A stretch of 60,425 bases of DNA from contig JAOZIG010000286.1 of the NCBI GenBank assembly GCA_026014515.1, positions 1 to 60,425 on the forward strand, read 5' to 3'. Each line of letters begins with the position of its first letter. Position 1 is the first letter of the stretch. The notes beneath the pieces were generated by a model, which was given only the letters and a program-made list of their open reading frames with translations, did no database searches and was not told the origin of the DNA. The translations under genes were made by a program, and so were the position numbers. This DNA comes from Candidatus Bathyarchaeota archaeon (GTDB taxonomy: Archaea > Thermoproteota > Bathyarchaeia > TCS64). Of this stretch, positions 24,993-32,629 are shown piece after piece.

Positions 24993-26369
24993 TTAAGGGG
25001 TCTCAGGTTCACGGATATTATAGAATGCCCGCTGAACAACCTCTGAGAGCGCTGGGTGGATATGCATGGCATCAATTAACGGGTAAACCGTGCCATCTCC
25101 TGCACTCATCACGTTGATAACCTCCTGAATCAGGATAGGCGCATAAGGGCCAACAATATGAGCCCCCAGAATCTTGTACTCCTCCTGTGTGATGATGACC
25201 TTCACATACCCGTCCTCCTCCGCCATCGCTGCTCCCTTCGCGGTATCAATGTAGTTGTACTCACCGACATAGTAGCTGATGCCCTTGTCTCGTACCTCTG
25301 CCTCTGTGAGACCAACTGACGCTACCTGAGGCCAACTAAAAACCGCGTATGGCACCAGATCATAGTTCATTGGATGGCTATGTCCATGACTGAAGCTGTG
25401 CCAGACTATTTCGGCTTCCTTGTTTGCCACGTGTTTAAACATGGCTCGCCCTATAGCGTCACCCAGAGCCCAGATTTTTGGCTTACTGGTCTGGTACTCC
25501 TCATCAACCACGATGAAGCCCCGCTCATCAACCTCGACACCAGTCTTCTCAACCTTCAACAAGTCCGCGTTACTCTTTCGTCCCGCAGCTAGAAGCAGCT
25601 TCTCAACAACGTACTCCTGTTTCTCACCGTTTTTCACGCCAACGACCTTGATCTTGTTACCCTGTTTCGCTACTTCTGATACCTCGATACTGGTCTCAAT
25701 ATGCATACGTTGCCTCATCCCCATAGTGAGTATCTCTGATATCTCTGGCTCAGCGTGCTTTATGAGACGGGGGCTCCTGCTCAATAGATGTGTCTCTACT
25801 CCCATGCTGCTGAAAAAATGAGCCATCTCACACGCAATAAAGCCACCACCAACAATAGCGATGCTCTCAGGTTTTTCCTCAAGGTCCCAGACAGTCTCGT
25901 TTGTGAGGTATGGTACTTTTTCGATACCCTTTATCGGTGGGATCAATGGTCTTGCGCCGCTTACGAGGAATATGTTGTCTGCTTTGATGGTCTCGTTTCC
26001 TGCCTTCATGGTATAGTTGTCGATGAACTCTCCCTGAACTGGATAGTATGTGAGTCCCTCCACCTGTGTGATGGTTTCCTCCATGGGGTGACGGTCATGT
26101 AATACGTAATCACGGGTTCGCTTCATTATACCAGCAAAGTCAATCTCATCTATTGTCGCCTTTATCCCAAGCTCCTCAGCGTGTCTGATTATATTCACCA
26201 CATCAGCGGGATAGATCACCATCTTAGACGGGATACACCCTGTATTGAGACATGTTCCCCCAAGCTTTCCCATCTCAACCAATGCAACAGTTTTCCCCGT
26301 GTTCACGGCTGCGTCGGCTATCATCATGCCGCTGCCACTACCAACTACTAGGACATCAAAATGCTTCAT
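24993..26369 (-). CDS. Dihydrolipoamide dehydrogenase-like flavoprotein disulfide reductase
   Basis: A 458-residue FAD enzyme of the class I pyridine nucleotide-disulfide reductases. The FAD motif is VVGSGSGMMIADA. The redox disulfide is Cys40 and Cys45 in GGTCLNTGCIPSK, the NAD(P) motif is IAIVGGGFIACEMAHFF, and the C-terminal catalytic dyad is HPALSE. It therefore has all parts needed to reduce a disulfide substrate. No lipoyl-enzyme genes are nearby; the neighbours are peroxiredoxins and a nitroreductase. A thiol-disulfide reductase for a low-molecular-weight thiol or protein partner is as likely as lipoamide. It starts the redox run reading down to 23919. lpdA is a possible but unproven name. 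Confidence 0.9.
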   Translation of the reverse strand: MKHFDVLVVGSGSGMMIADAAVNTGKTVALVEMGKLGGTCLNTGCIPSKMVIYPADVVNIIRHAEELGIKATIDEIDFAGIMKRTRDYVLHDRHPMEETITQVEGLTYYPVQGEFIDNYTMKAGNETIKADNIFLVSGARPLIPPIKGIEKVPYLTNETVWDLEEKPESIAIVGGGFIACEMAHFFSSMGVETHLLSRSPRLIKHAEPEISEILTMGMRQRMHIETSIEVSEVAKQGNKIKVVGVKNGEKQEYVVEKLLLAAGRKSNADLLKVEKTGVEVDERGFIVVDEEYQTSKPKIWALGDAIGRAMFKHVANKEAEIVWHSFSHGHSHPMNYDLVPYAVFSWPQVASVGLTEAEVRDKGISYYVGEYNYIDTAKGAAMAEEDGYVKVIITQEEYKILGAHIVGPYAPILIQEVINVMSAGDGTVYPLIDAMHIHPALSEVVQRAFYNIREPETP

Positions 26370-26407
26370 ACTTAGTTCATAGAAGCGATGAATAAAAAGT
26401 GGGGGAT

Positions 26408-27634
26408 TTACTCAAGCTTTGATAAGCCATACTTGCTGTAATAGCCTTCCCAGAGTTCCCGCATGTCTTCGTTGAGGCTATCCTTGATGAGGCTGTAGAT
26501 GGTCTTGATGTTCTGGATGCTGTGTACCTTGAGTTTAAGCTCCTTCTCCAGATACTCCACCGCACCCATATCCTCAATGTTATCCTTGTCACCGAGACGC
26601 TCCAATCGATCAACCGCAATCACCAGACCCACGATCTCGTGGTCACCCAGTAATCGCAGCTTCTCAATGGTCTCCACCTTGGTTATGCCCGTGGTGATGG
26701 TGTCATCAACGACCAGTATGCGCTGCCCGGGTTTGAAGTAGCTGGCTCCGACCAAGACACGGTCTGTGCTCAGGTCACCGTACTCCTTCGCCTCTTTGCG
26801 GTCATACATGTAGCGTTTGTCCATGCCGTAGAGCTCGTTCAAGCCTTCACAGGTGAGTGTGGCTAGACTGATGCCCTTGTAGCTTGGGCCGAACACGTAA
26901 TCAAAGTCGGGTATCTCGCCACGCTCCATCAGTAACGCGATATAGCTTGCGAACGCCCACTTGACCTTGGCTAGGCTCTCTCCGTCGGTGAGTGCTCCGA
27001 GATTAACAAAATATGGGCTGGGTCTTCCACTCTTCAATATGAAGGGTTTGTCGGCGCTGGGTGGGAACCGTAGGGCTCCTCCCTTGATGAGTGCCTCTAG
27101 GAAGACTTTCTCTATCTTTGCCTCTGATACAAGTCCTCTGCTCTCGATCTTGAACTCCTCGCTCTTGATCTTCTCCAATATGGAGCCATACCACGTGGTG
27201 CTTCCACAGTAGGTACAGTGGAGCTTTGTCTCCTCAATCTTTTCACCCGTCTCGACCTTAAAGTCGGTAGGTGGAGCCGCGAACTCTTTGTTCGTCTGGC
27301 AGAGAAGATTGGGGCACTGGAATACTCCCTTGATATTCTCTGGAGGCTTGATGACGCGTTTCTCCTTTACCTCCCAGTCCTGTATTATATTCAGTGTGCT
27401 GTTGGGGGCTACGAAGGCGATAATATCAATCTCGCTTGAAGTAAGATACGTACCCTCTATCTTGATGAGGTCTTTCTTACCGAGGCTTCCGCTCACAACG
27501 TTCTGGGCGATAAGGGTCTCTGCGTCGCTTGGCTGCTTGAGTAACTTTAGAACGAGGAACGCCTTCCCCGCGGGGATGTGGTCGATTACTATCCCGTTCT
27601 CTATCTTGCTTACCAAGAGTTGTCTATTTGACAA
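26408..27634 (-). CDS. pyrI-pyrE: Fusion of aspartate carbamoyltransferase regulatory chain (PyrI) and orotate phosphoribosyltransferase (PyrE)
   Basis: A 408-residue protein joining two pyrimidine-pathway parts. Residues 1 to about 155 are PyrI-like: LLVSKIENGIVIDHIPAGKA (nucleotide-binding allosteric domain), then a zinc domain with Cys107, Cys112, Cys140 and Cys143, almost the spacing of E. coli PyrI. Residues about 175-408 are PyrE: FILKSGRPSPYFVNLG, FGPSYKGISLA and the PRPP loop VVDDTITTGITK (about 308-319). PyrE makes OMP from orotate and PRPP; PyrI binds ATP/CTP and tunes aspartate transcarbamoylase. The start is placed at TTG 27632-27634 since upstream codons do not resemble PyrI. No pyrB is in the window. 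The fusion suggests a complex with PyrB or nucleotide control of PyrE itself. Confidence 0.9.
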   Translation of the reverse strand: MSNRQLLVSKIENGIVIDHIPAGKAFLVLKLLKQPSDAETLIAQNVVSGSLGKKDLIKIEGTYLTSSEIDIIAFVAPNSTLNIIQDWEVKEKRVIKPPENIKGVFQCPNLLCQTNKEFAAPPTDFKVETGEKIEETKLHCTYCGSTTWYGSILEKIKSEEFKIESRGLVSEAKIEKVFLEALIKGGALRFPPSADKPFILKSGRPSPYFVNLGALTDGESLAKVKWAFASYIALLMERGEIPDFDYVFGPSYKGISLATLTCEGLNELYGMDKRYMYDRKEAKEYGDLSTDRVLVGASYFKPGQRILVVDDTITTGITKVETIEKLRLLGDHEIVGLVIAVDRLERLGDKDNIEDMGAVEYLEKELKLKVHSIQNIKTIYSLIKDSLNEDMRELWEGYYSKYGLSKLE

Positions 27635-27704
27635 ATGGTTACCCGCATCATTTCGTACAGATGAATAGAAAAAGGTTGCTAATAATGAAAAAATAGGGGG
27701 ATTT

Positions 27705-30700
27705 TTATGGGTCTGGATGTACCTGAGCACACCACGTGATATCAACGAGCTTGTAACAGATACCCAGGCACTCTGCGTTAGCCTCTACTTGCTCCATCGC
27801 CTTCTGGTAGTTCACATAATAGTCACTGGTCTTGAAGTTGGTCTCAAACCCTGTGCACTCTGTGAAGAGTCCTAGGCATTCAGCCACATGGAACTCTACT
27901 GGGTGTAGGTCGCTATAGTCTATTTCTAGTATGATACTTGTGGTTCCCGGCTGGACGTATTGTAGCCAGTCTAGGAGTCCTCCGCGTAACGCGTAGCATG
28001 CATAGTAGGTGTCTTCCGCTGTGTAGCCGTAGACTATGAAGCCGACTGTCTCGTTGAGGTCCTTGTAGGTGCTGATGAGGGCGTATCCGACATCATCATC
28101 CACTCCGACGCTGCTGTACCATAGTTCATTATCTGGTACGTCTTCCATGGTCATTCCAACATAGTGGTCTAACACTGTGCGTGCCCAGCATCCTGTGGCG
28201 TAGAAGCCGTCCCCGTATTCTGTGAATACCTTGGCGTCTGTGAAGTCGTTGAAGTAATCGGCTGCTAGGTTTGCTAGTGGTCCTCCTACGATGATCATGT
28301 TGCTGCTGCTGATGGCGTATGGGTAGATTGTGTTTCCAGTCCAGTCATCAGGGGTGCACCAATCGTCACGGAAGCTGGTTCTATTGTCGTCAGGTGGATT
28401 CATGTAGTATGGATCTCTTGCGTCTGCGTTTATTGCTGTAAAGTTTCTATGTATCCACGGTATGCTTGGGGCGTTTACTGTTGCCTTTATGTCTAGTCCA
28501 CTGAGCCATACCTCTGTGTTCTTCCAGTCGCACCACGCTGAGCTTAGCATAGCTGCTCCAAGGCTGTCGGATGGTGCCGCGAAGTCGCCTATTACCATCC
28601 ACTCCCATCTTCCTGCATGGAAGCATGAGCCATCCTTGTACATATTCAGCCATGGCGTATCCCAGCTGAAGTTATCTGGGAGTCCACCCCAATTCATTGG
28701 ATAGATCATCTGCTCAGAGCTACTGTGACCAGGCCATGATGCCTCCACATACAAAGCCCACTCAAAGCATCGTCTTTGCATGAAGCCGTATGGGATTCTT
28801 ATCACGAAATAGTCAGGTGCTGTGCCAGTTGGGTCATCCATTCTCATCTCGACTTCTATCTCTGGTGGGAAGTCTTGTTTTATGAATGAGGCGCCGTCCC
28901 AGACATAATATCCTGCAGCTGTGTCTTCTGAGGCTCTTATCTTTACGAGTTTACATCCAGCATTTAGGATTAGGTCTGCTCCTGAGGCCCAGTGCCCAGC
29001 GATGTCTGTCTCGTCAAAGTCTATGATCCATTCAACATAGTCTCGTTGGAATGTTCGTGTCACATCAACTCCGAACATAGTGGTAGTATCCTTGCGTTTA
29101 GCAAAGTCAGTCTCATCGAGTACTAGTTCCCCGGGTAGGAGTAACGTACTGTATAGTACTTTGTATCTATCTGCCCCGTGGTTGTTGTCAATAGTGAGTT
29201 CGTTTGGTCCTGTTATTCTATAGTCGGTGTCTCTTTCTAGCAATACTTGCCCTGAGGGTGTGTATGCTAGGACTTTTTCGGAGTCTTGGCAGTAGTATCC
29301 CCACTTTTCAGGGAACCAGATTATGTGTTCGTCATCTAGACAATCTCGATAGTTACCGTATTTGTCGAATAGGTGGCTTTGGAGAACAATCATGTCTGTC
29401 ATTGTTCCTTTTTGTGCCCATCTGAAAGTGTCTTTATGAGCTATATCGTTCAAGTCTATTGGGTTGAACACTTCATCCAGTTGGTAGAGTACCTCTGAGT
29501 CGATCCTGAAGTAGCCTTCCTCAACTCCTTCAGGCATATCCGGGTCTACTCCGTTATGCAGATCAGTTACTCCATAGACGCTCATGCATCTGAACTGGTG
29601 TGTGCTGTTCTCTGGGTGATCCAAGTCTAGGTCAAAGTCCCACTCTGCGAAGACGTATGGTGTGTCTGGTTCCTCGTTCATTCCGTAGCTGAGAACCGTG
29701 TCTCCGGGCTCGAACAGGGGCTCCATACACTCTAAGGCTGTGCTGTTCTGGGGGGTGTTTCCCTTCATGAATCGCTTGTAGACGACCTTGAAGTTGTCTC
29801 CCCATCCCCACTGGAATGGCTTGATACGTACTGCACCATATGGTCCGATATCAGGTGACCATATCCATTGACCGGGGGTACCGCCTTCCTGTTGTAGCAG
29901 TTTAGCGTATTCACCGTTGGATTCTTCCCTGAACACCCATGGGTCTGTCTCCCATTCTCCTTCTCCACGTGGGTAGGCCACTGGTTCTTTTGGAAGTAAG
30001 ATGACTATCTCCCCAGTTGTATCATTGTAGTATATCCATGGGTCAACTAGGTCATTGGCTGATGTGGGTAACTGTGCCTCATGTTCAAAGGTCTCCATCG
30101 TTGATAACAGGCTTGGAACATCAACGTCATCAGATAGTCTGCGGACGTTGTATGTTTCCGTTACCCATTTTGATATCAACGGTGGCCAGAACGCCGCGAA
30201 TCCCACAAGCTCATTCTCCGATGGGTCACTCGGGTCTCCGATGATCTGGCAGAGATCATAATTAGCTGGGACGCCTCCCTCCGGGTAGTAGAATGGGTGT
30301 TTGATGTACTTGGTTGTCAAGTTATCATAGAACTCTGCGTAGCATCTTGGCGCTGTGCTGAGTCCTATGTCCCACTCTGCTCTTTGGCTGAACTCTATCT
30401 GGAATGGTCCGTCCATCTTGTTGTTGTCGATGCGTTTGACGTCCTTGATCTCAACGACATATTTCTTGACCTTGTTGAAGACAAGCTGTATGGTGAGTTC
30501 CACGAGGGGTACTCCTCCCTGAGCCTTGTCCTTGTCGTAGATGGTTGTGTTCAGTAGGTAGATGGCTTCTCTTTCCCCGTCATAGATGAGCCTGATAGGC
30601 GCTGTTTCCGCGTATCCATTGGTTCTTCTTCCACCGGGTGTATCACTGGGGTCGCTTGCGTCCTTGGTTAGTTGTTCGTTTCTCCATTCGCCTCCTACGC

Positions 30701-31091
30701 CTGCTACTGTTCTGTCTGAGAAGAGGGCGTACGCCCATGTGTTTCTGAGGTATCCTCCTTGTGTGTAGTGGATGTCCATTATCCATCCGCTGCACCAGTC
30801 CTTGATGGGCACCATGCTGTTAGCGAAAACATCAACGCCGTCGTACTTGAGACCGAGTCCCATGTTGTTGTCGATGAGTTCACCGTATTTGCTGAATCCC
30901 ACTTGTAGGCTGGTGTCTTCCCATGGGTAGAGTATGTAGGTGTCGCTGTCTAGTAATCCATAGTCTGTGTATGTGTCGCCTCCTCCCGGGGTTTCGGGTA
31001 GGGCGGCTGTTGCTACTGGTAGCATCCATGTGCTTGATAGTAGAAGTATTGATAGTACTAGTATTGTGAATCTTGGTTTCGTAGTTTTCAT
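27705..31091 (-). CDS. Very large secreted protein, S-layer-like candidate
   Basis: A 1128-residue protein with a clear signal peptide (about 1-30, TILVLSILLLSSTWMLPVATA) and no later transmembrane helix. The mature part is rich in Tyr, Trp, Asp and Gly with few Lys, beta-rich in appearance, with scattered Cys and several N-x-T/S sequons (for example LLNTTIYD, DNLTTKY, PENSTHQ). No known domain is recognised. Size, secretion, aromatic and acidic content and a dedicated upstream regulatory region fit a surface-layer or abundant extracellular protein. A secreted enzyme cannot be excluded. The gene directly follows (on the minus strand) a BlaI/MecI-like regulator, with palindromic sites between. 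Confidence 0.78.
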   Translation of the reverse strand: MKTTKPRFTILVLSILLLSSTWMLPVATAALPETPGGGDTYTDYGLLDSDTYILYPWEDTSLQVGFSKYGELIDNNMGLGLKYDGVDVFANSMVPIKDWCSGWIMDIHYTQGGYLRNTWAYALFSDRTVAGVGGEWRNEQLTKDASDPSDTPGGRRTNGYAETAPIRLIYDGEREAIYLLNTTIYDKDKAQGGVPLVELTIQLVFNKVKKYVVEIKDVKRIDNNKMDGPFQIEFSQRAEWDIGLSTAPRCYAEFYDNLTTKYIKHPFYYPEGGVPANYDLCQIIGDPSDPSENELVGFAAFWPPLISKWVTETYNVRRLSDDVDVPSLLSTMETFEHEAQLPTSANDLVDPWIYYNDTTGEIVILLPKEPVAYPRGEGEWETDPWVFREESNGEYAKLLQQEGGTPGQWIWSPDIGPYGAVRIKPFQWGWGDNFKVVYKRFMKGNTPQNSTALECMEPLFEPGDTVLSYGMNEEPDTPYVFAEWDFDLDLDHPENSTHQFRCMSVYGVTDLHNGVDPDMPEGVEEGYFRIDSEVLYQLDEVFNPIDLNDIAHKDTFRWAQKGTMTDMIVLQSHLFDKYGNYRDCLDDEHIIWFPEKWGYYCQDSEKVLAYTPSGQVLLERDTDYRITGPNELTIDNNHGADRYKVLYSTLLLPGELVLDETDFAKRKDTTTMFGVDVTRTFQRDYVEWIIDFDETDIAGHWASGADLILNAGCKLVKIRASEDTAAGYYVWDGASFIKQDFPPEIEVEMRMDDPTGTAPDYFVIRIPYGFMQRRCFEWALYVEASWPGHSSSEQMIYPMNWGGLPDNFSWDTPWLNMYKDGSCFHAGRWEWMVIGDFAAPSDSLGAAMLSSAWCDWKNTEVWLSGLDIKATVNAPSIPWIHRNFTAINADARDPYYMNPPDDNRTSFRDDWCTPDDWTGNTIYPYAISSSNMIIVGGPLANLAADYFNDFTDAKVFTEYGDGFYATGCWARTVLDHYVGMTMEDVPDNELWYSSVGVDDDVGYALISTYKDLNETVGFIVYGYTAEDTYYACYALRGGLLDWLQYVQPGTTSIILEIDYSDLHPVEFHVAECLGLFTECTGFETNFKTSDYYVNYQKAMEQVEANAECLGICYKLVDITWCAQVHPDP

Positions 31092-31146
31092 TTACGTTTC
31101 CCATCAAAACTCGATTTTTAGTTGATTAAAACACTAAGTTACCAGA

Positions 31147-31165
31147 TGTCACCATCTTGGTGACA
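31147..31165. promoter_or_regulatory. Perfect palindromic operator candidate (site 1)
   Basis: TGTCACC-ATCTT-GGTGACA: seven-base arms that are perfectly complementary around a five-base spacer. It lies 56 bases upstream of the large secreted-protein start at 31091. It is also about 29 bases upstream of a TATA-like TTTTAAT on the minus strand (about 31124-31130). That is where an archaeal activator or a repressor touching the pre-initiation complex would bind. The adjacent winged-helix protein is the obvious candidate binder. Confidence 0.65.
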
Positions 31166-31183
31166 CTTGTTTCTAAAGTCTCT

Positions 31184-31196
31184 GGGTTACAGTATT
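31184..31196. repeat. 13-base direct repeat, copy 1
   Basis: GGGTTACAGTATT, identical to 31613-31625. The two copies flank the winged-helix regulator gene. This copy lies five bases before palindrome site 2. Read on the minus strand it is AATACTGTAACCC, lying upstream of the secreted-protein gene. Confidence 0.55.
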
Positions 31197-31200
31197 TTGG

Positions 31201-31219
31201 TGTCATCATGTCGGTGACA
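31201..31219. promoter_or_regulatory. Palindromic operator candidate (site 2)
   Basis: TGTCATC-ATGTC-GGTGACA: the same arms as site 1 with one mismatch. It begins exactly 54 bases from the start of site 1, close to five helical turns, so two dimers could bind one DNA face. It overlaps the stop codon end of the regulator gene. Confidence 0.6.
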
Positions 31220-31559
31220 GCAGATTGTCTTTCACTGAATCGATCAGGTTCCTAGCCATCAATTCCTTAAACTCATCTTCAGAGTACTGACTATAGAAGA
31301 GAATCCTAAGTCCTCCACGTCCAGTACCCGTATCAAAGGATATGATTTCTTTCTCAGCTAACTCATCAAGAAAATGATAGACGGTTGCCCTTGAGACCCG
31401 TTTATCTAGGTTGTCACATACTTTGTCCCAGATTTGCTTGGTGGTGAATTTTTTCATTGGTTTTGCCCAAAGGCATCTTATTGTTTGTATCTGCCATTCT
31501 CTAAATAGTGTCCTGAGTCCCTTCTTCTCAGGGTCGAATTTGAGTGCAGATTGCATCAT
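31206..31559 (-). CDS. BlaI/MecI-like winged-helix transcription regulator
   Basis: A 117-residue protein. The core has REWQIQTIRCLWAKPMKKFTTKQIWDKV, then RVSRATVYHFLDELAEKEIISFDTG, the second helix pair and wing of the BlaI/MecI or PadR-like winged helix; the last 35 residues form a helical dimerisation tail (SEDEFKELMARNLIDSVKDNLL). BlaI-type repressors bind palindromes as dimers, and two such palindromes lie just downstream, between this gene and the large secreted protein. No sensor protease of the BlaR type is visible nearby, so the signal may be sensed directly. It probably controls the secreted protein and perhaps itself. Confidence 0.82.
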   Translation of the reverse strand: MMQSALKFDPEKKGLRTLFREWQIQTIRCLWAKPMKKFTTKQIWDKVCDNLDKRVSRATVYHFLDELAEKEIISFDTGTGRGGLRILFYSQYSEDEFKELMARNLIDSVKDNLLSPT

Positions 31560-31612
31560 TATTTTTTCTTATTTATTGGATTAATCTCTACTGAGTTATG
31601 TCAGATTTTTTC

Positions 31613-31625
31613 GGGTTACAGTATT
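31613..31625. repeat. 13-base direct repeat, copy 2
   Basis: GGGTTACAGTATT, identical to 31184-31196. On the minus strand this copy lies about 54 bases upstream of the regulator ATG, so both genes in the pair have this element before them. It may be a shared activator or promoter element. Confidence 0.5.
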
Positions 31626-31641
31626 CTTAAAAATAGAAAAA

Positions 31642-32529
31642 TTAGGGAGATAATCCCATATGGTAAAGGTCAGCCTCAGCAGCGATATAACCGAAACCTG
31701 CCCAGCCTTCAACGGCTACAATGTCTCTTAGAATCTTTGCTGCCTTCTCCTTTTCACCTGTATAATGGTACCAGTTAGCTACTCCATACCCTGTGGTGAC
31801 TAAACCGAGATCGCCCATCTCGTAGGCTTCTTTCATCAAATCTTCTGGAGTGTTTTCTCCTTTATACATCATGAGGCATTTGTGGTAGTGGTGGTTCTCG
31901 ATAACATCCATATCTGCGGTGATCTTTTCTAGAATTTTCTCTGCCTCTGCTTTTCTGCCTAGTCTTCTTAATGTCATGTAGTACCAGTGGGCTGTTGCGA
32001 TGACCTTGTCATCGATCTCTGATGCCTTCATACACATCTCATAGGCGTGTAGAGCCTTCTCAAAGTCAGCCTTCAAGTAGTAAGCAAGTCCCAAATGATA
32101 CCATATGTTGAAGTGGAGGCTACTCACAGGTATTCCACGCTCGTTTGGAATACCGTCGGGCTCGATCTCGTCTGGTTTTCCTTCTATAAGTTCGGCTGCT
32201 TTCTCAAAGTCGCTAATAGCTTGATCAAAGAATCTGAGTGTGATGAATCTATGTGCCCTGTGTCTGTACATTCGTGGGTCTGTTGGGTGTTTCTCTATGC
32301 CCATGCTGTAGATGGCGATTGATTTCCTGAAATCACCGATGTAGGCTGTTCTTCTGCCCAACCAGATGATGTTATCAGCGTCCTCGGGGTCAGACTCATA
32401 GTTCTTCAGTGCCTCATCGTAGAGTTTCTTCTGCCTCTCCAAGATGTCTGCTCTGAGAGGTGTTTTGAATAGTGGCTCACCAAATAAGCTGAAGGTTTCG
32501 GGGTCCTCGGGTAGTTTTATTGTTGGCAT
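31642..32529 (-). CDS. Tetratricopeptide-repeat protein, paralog 1
   Basis: A 295-residue soluble protein made of TPR-like helix pairs across about residues 30-280. Repeats are seen as AIAIYSMGIEKHPTDPRMYRHRAHR, FDQAISDFEKAAEL and LGLAYYLKADFEKALHAYEMCM. It begins with a shared ETFSLFGEPLF segment and ends GFGYIAAEADLYHMGL. The same plan, including both end segments, occurs in the protein at 53131-53994. TPR folds bind proteins; partner unknown. No signal peptide. The start is the ATG at 32527-32529. Convergent to nothing nearby; divergent from the SppA-like gene. Confidence 0.85.
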   Translation of the reverse strand: MPTIKLPEDPETFSLFGEPLFKTPLRADILERQKKLYDEALKNYESDPEDADNIIWLGRRTAYIGDFRKSIAIYSMGIEKHPTDPRMYRHRAHRFITLRFFDQAISDFEKAAELIEGKPDEIEPDGIPNERGIPVSSLHFNIWYHLGLAYYLKADFEKALHAYEMCMKASEIDDKVIATAHWYYMTLRRLGRKAEAEKILEKITADMDVIENHHYHKCLMMYKGENTPEDLMKEAYEMGDLGLVTTGYGVANWYHYTGEKEKAAKILRDIVAVEGWAGFGYIAAEADLYHMGLSP

Positions 32530-32629
32530 TCTTGTTCACCAGAATAACATTTGATGCGGATGGGCGGTGTTTAAGTTTGCTGTAAGGTTTTAAGGAGGCT
32601 TGATTATTCTAGGGGGAAGAGGATTAATA

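Noticed and set aside
27635..27745. Longer start of the PyrI-PyrE fusion
   Set aside because: The extra residues do not resemble PyrI, while TTG at 27632-27634 gives a normal PyrI N-terminus.
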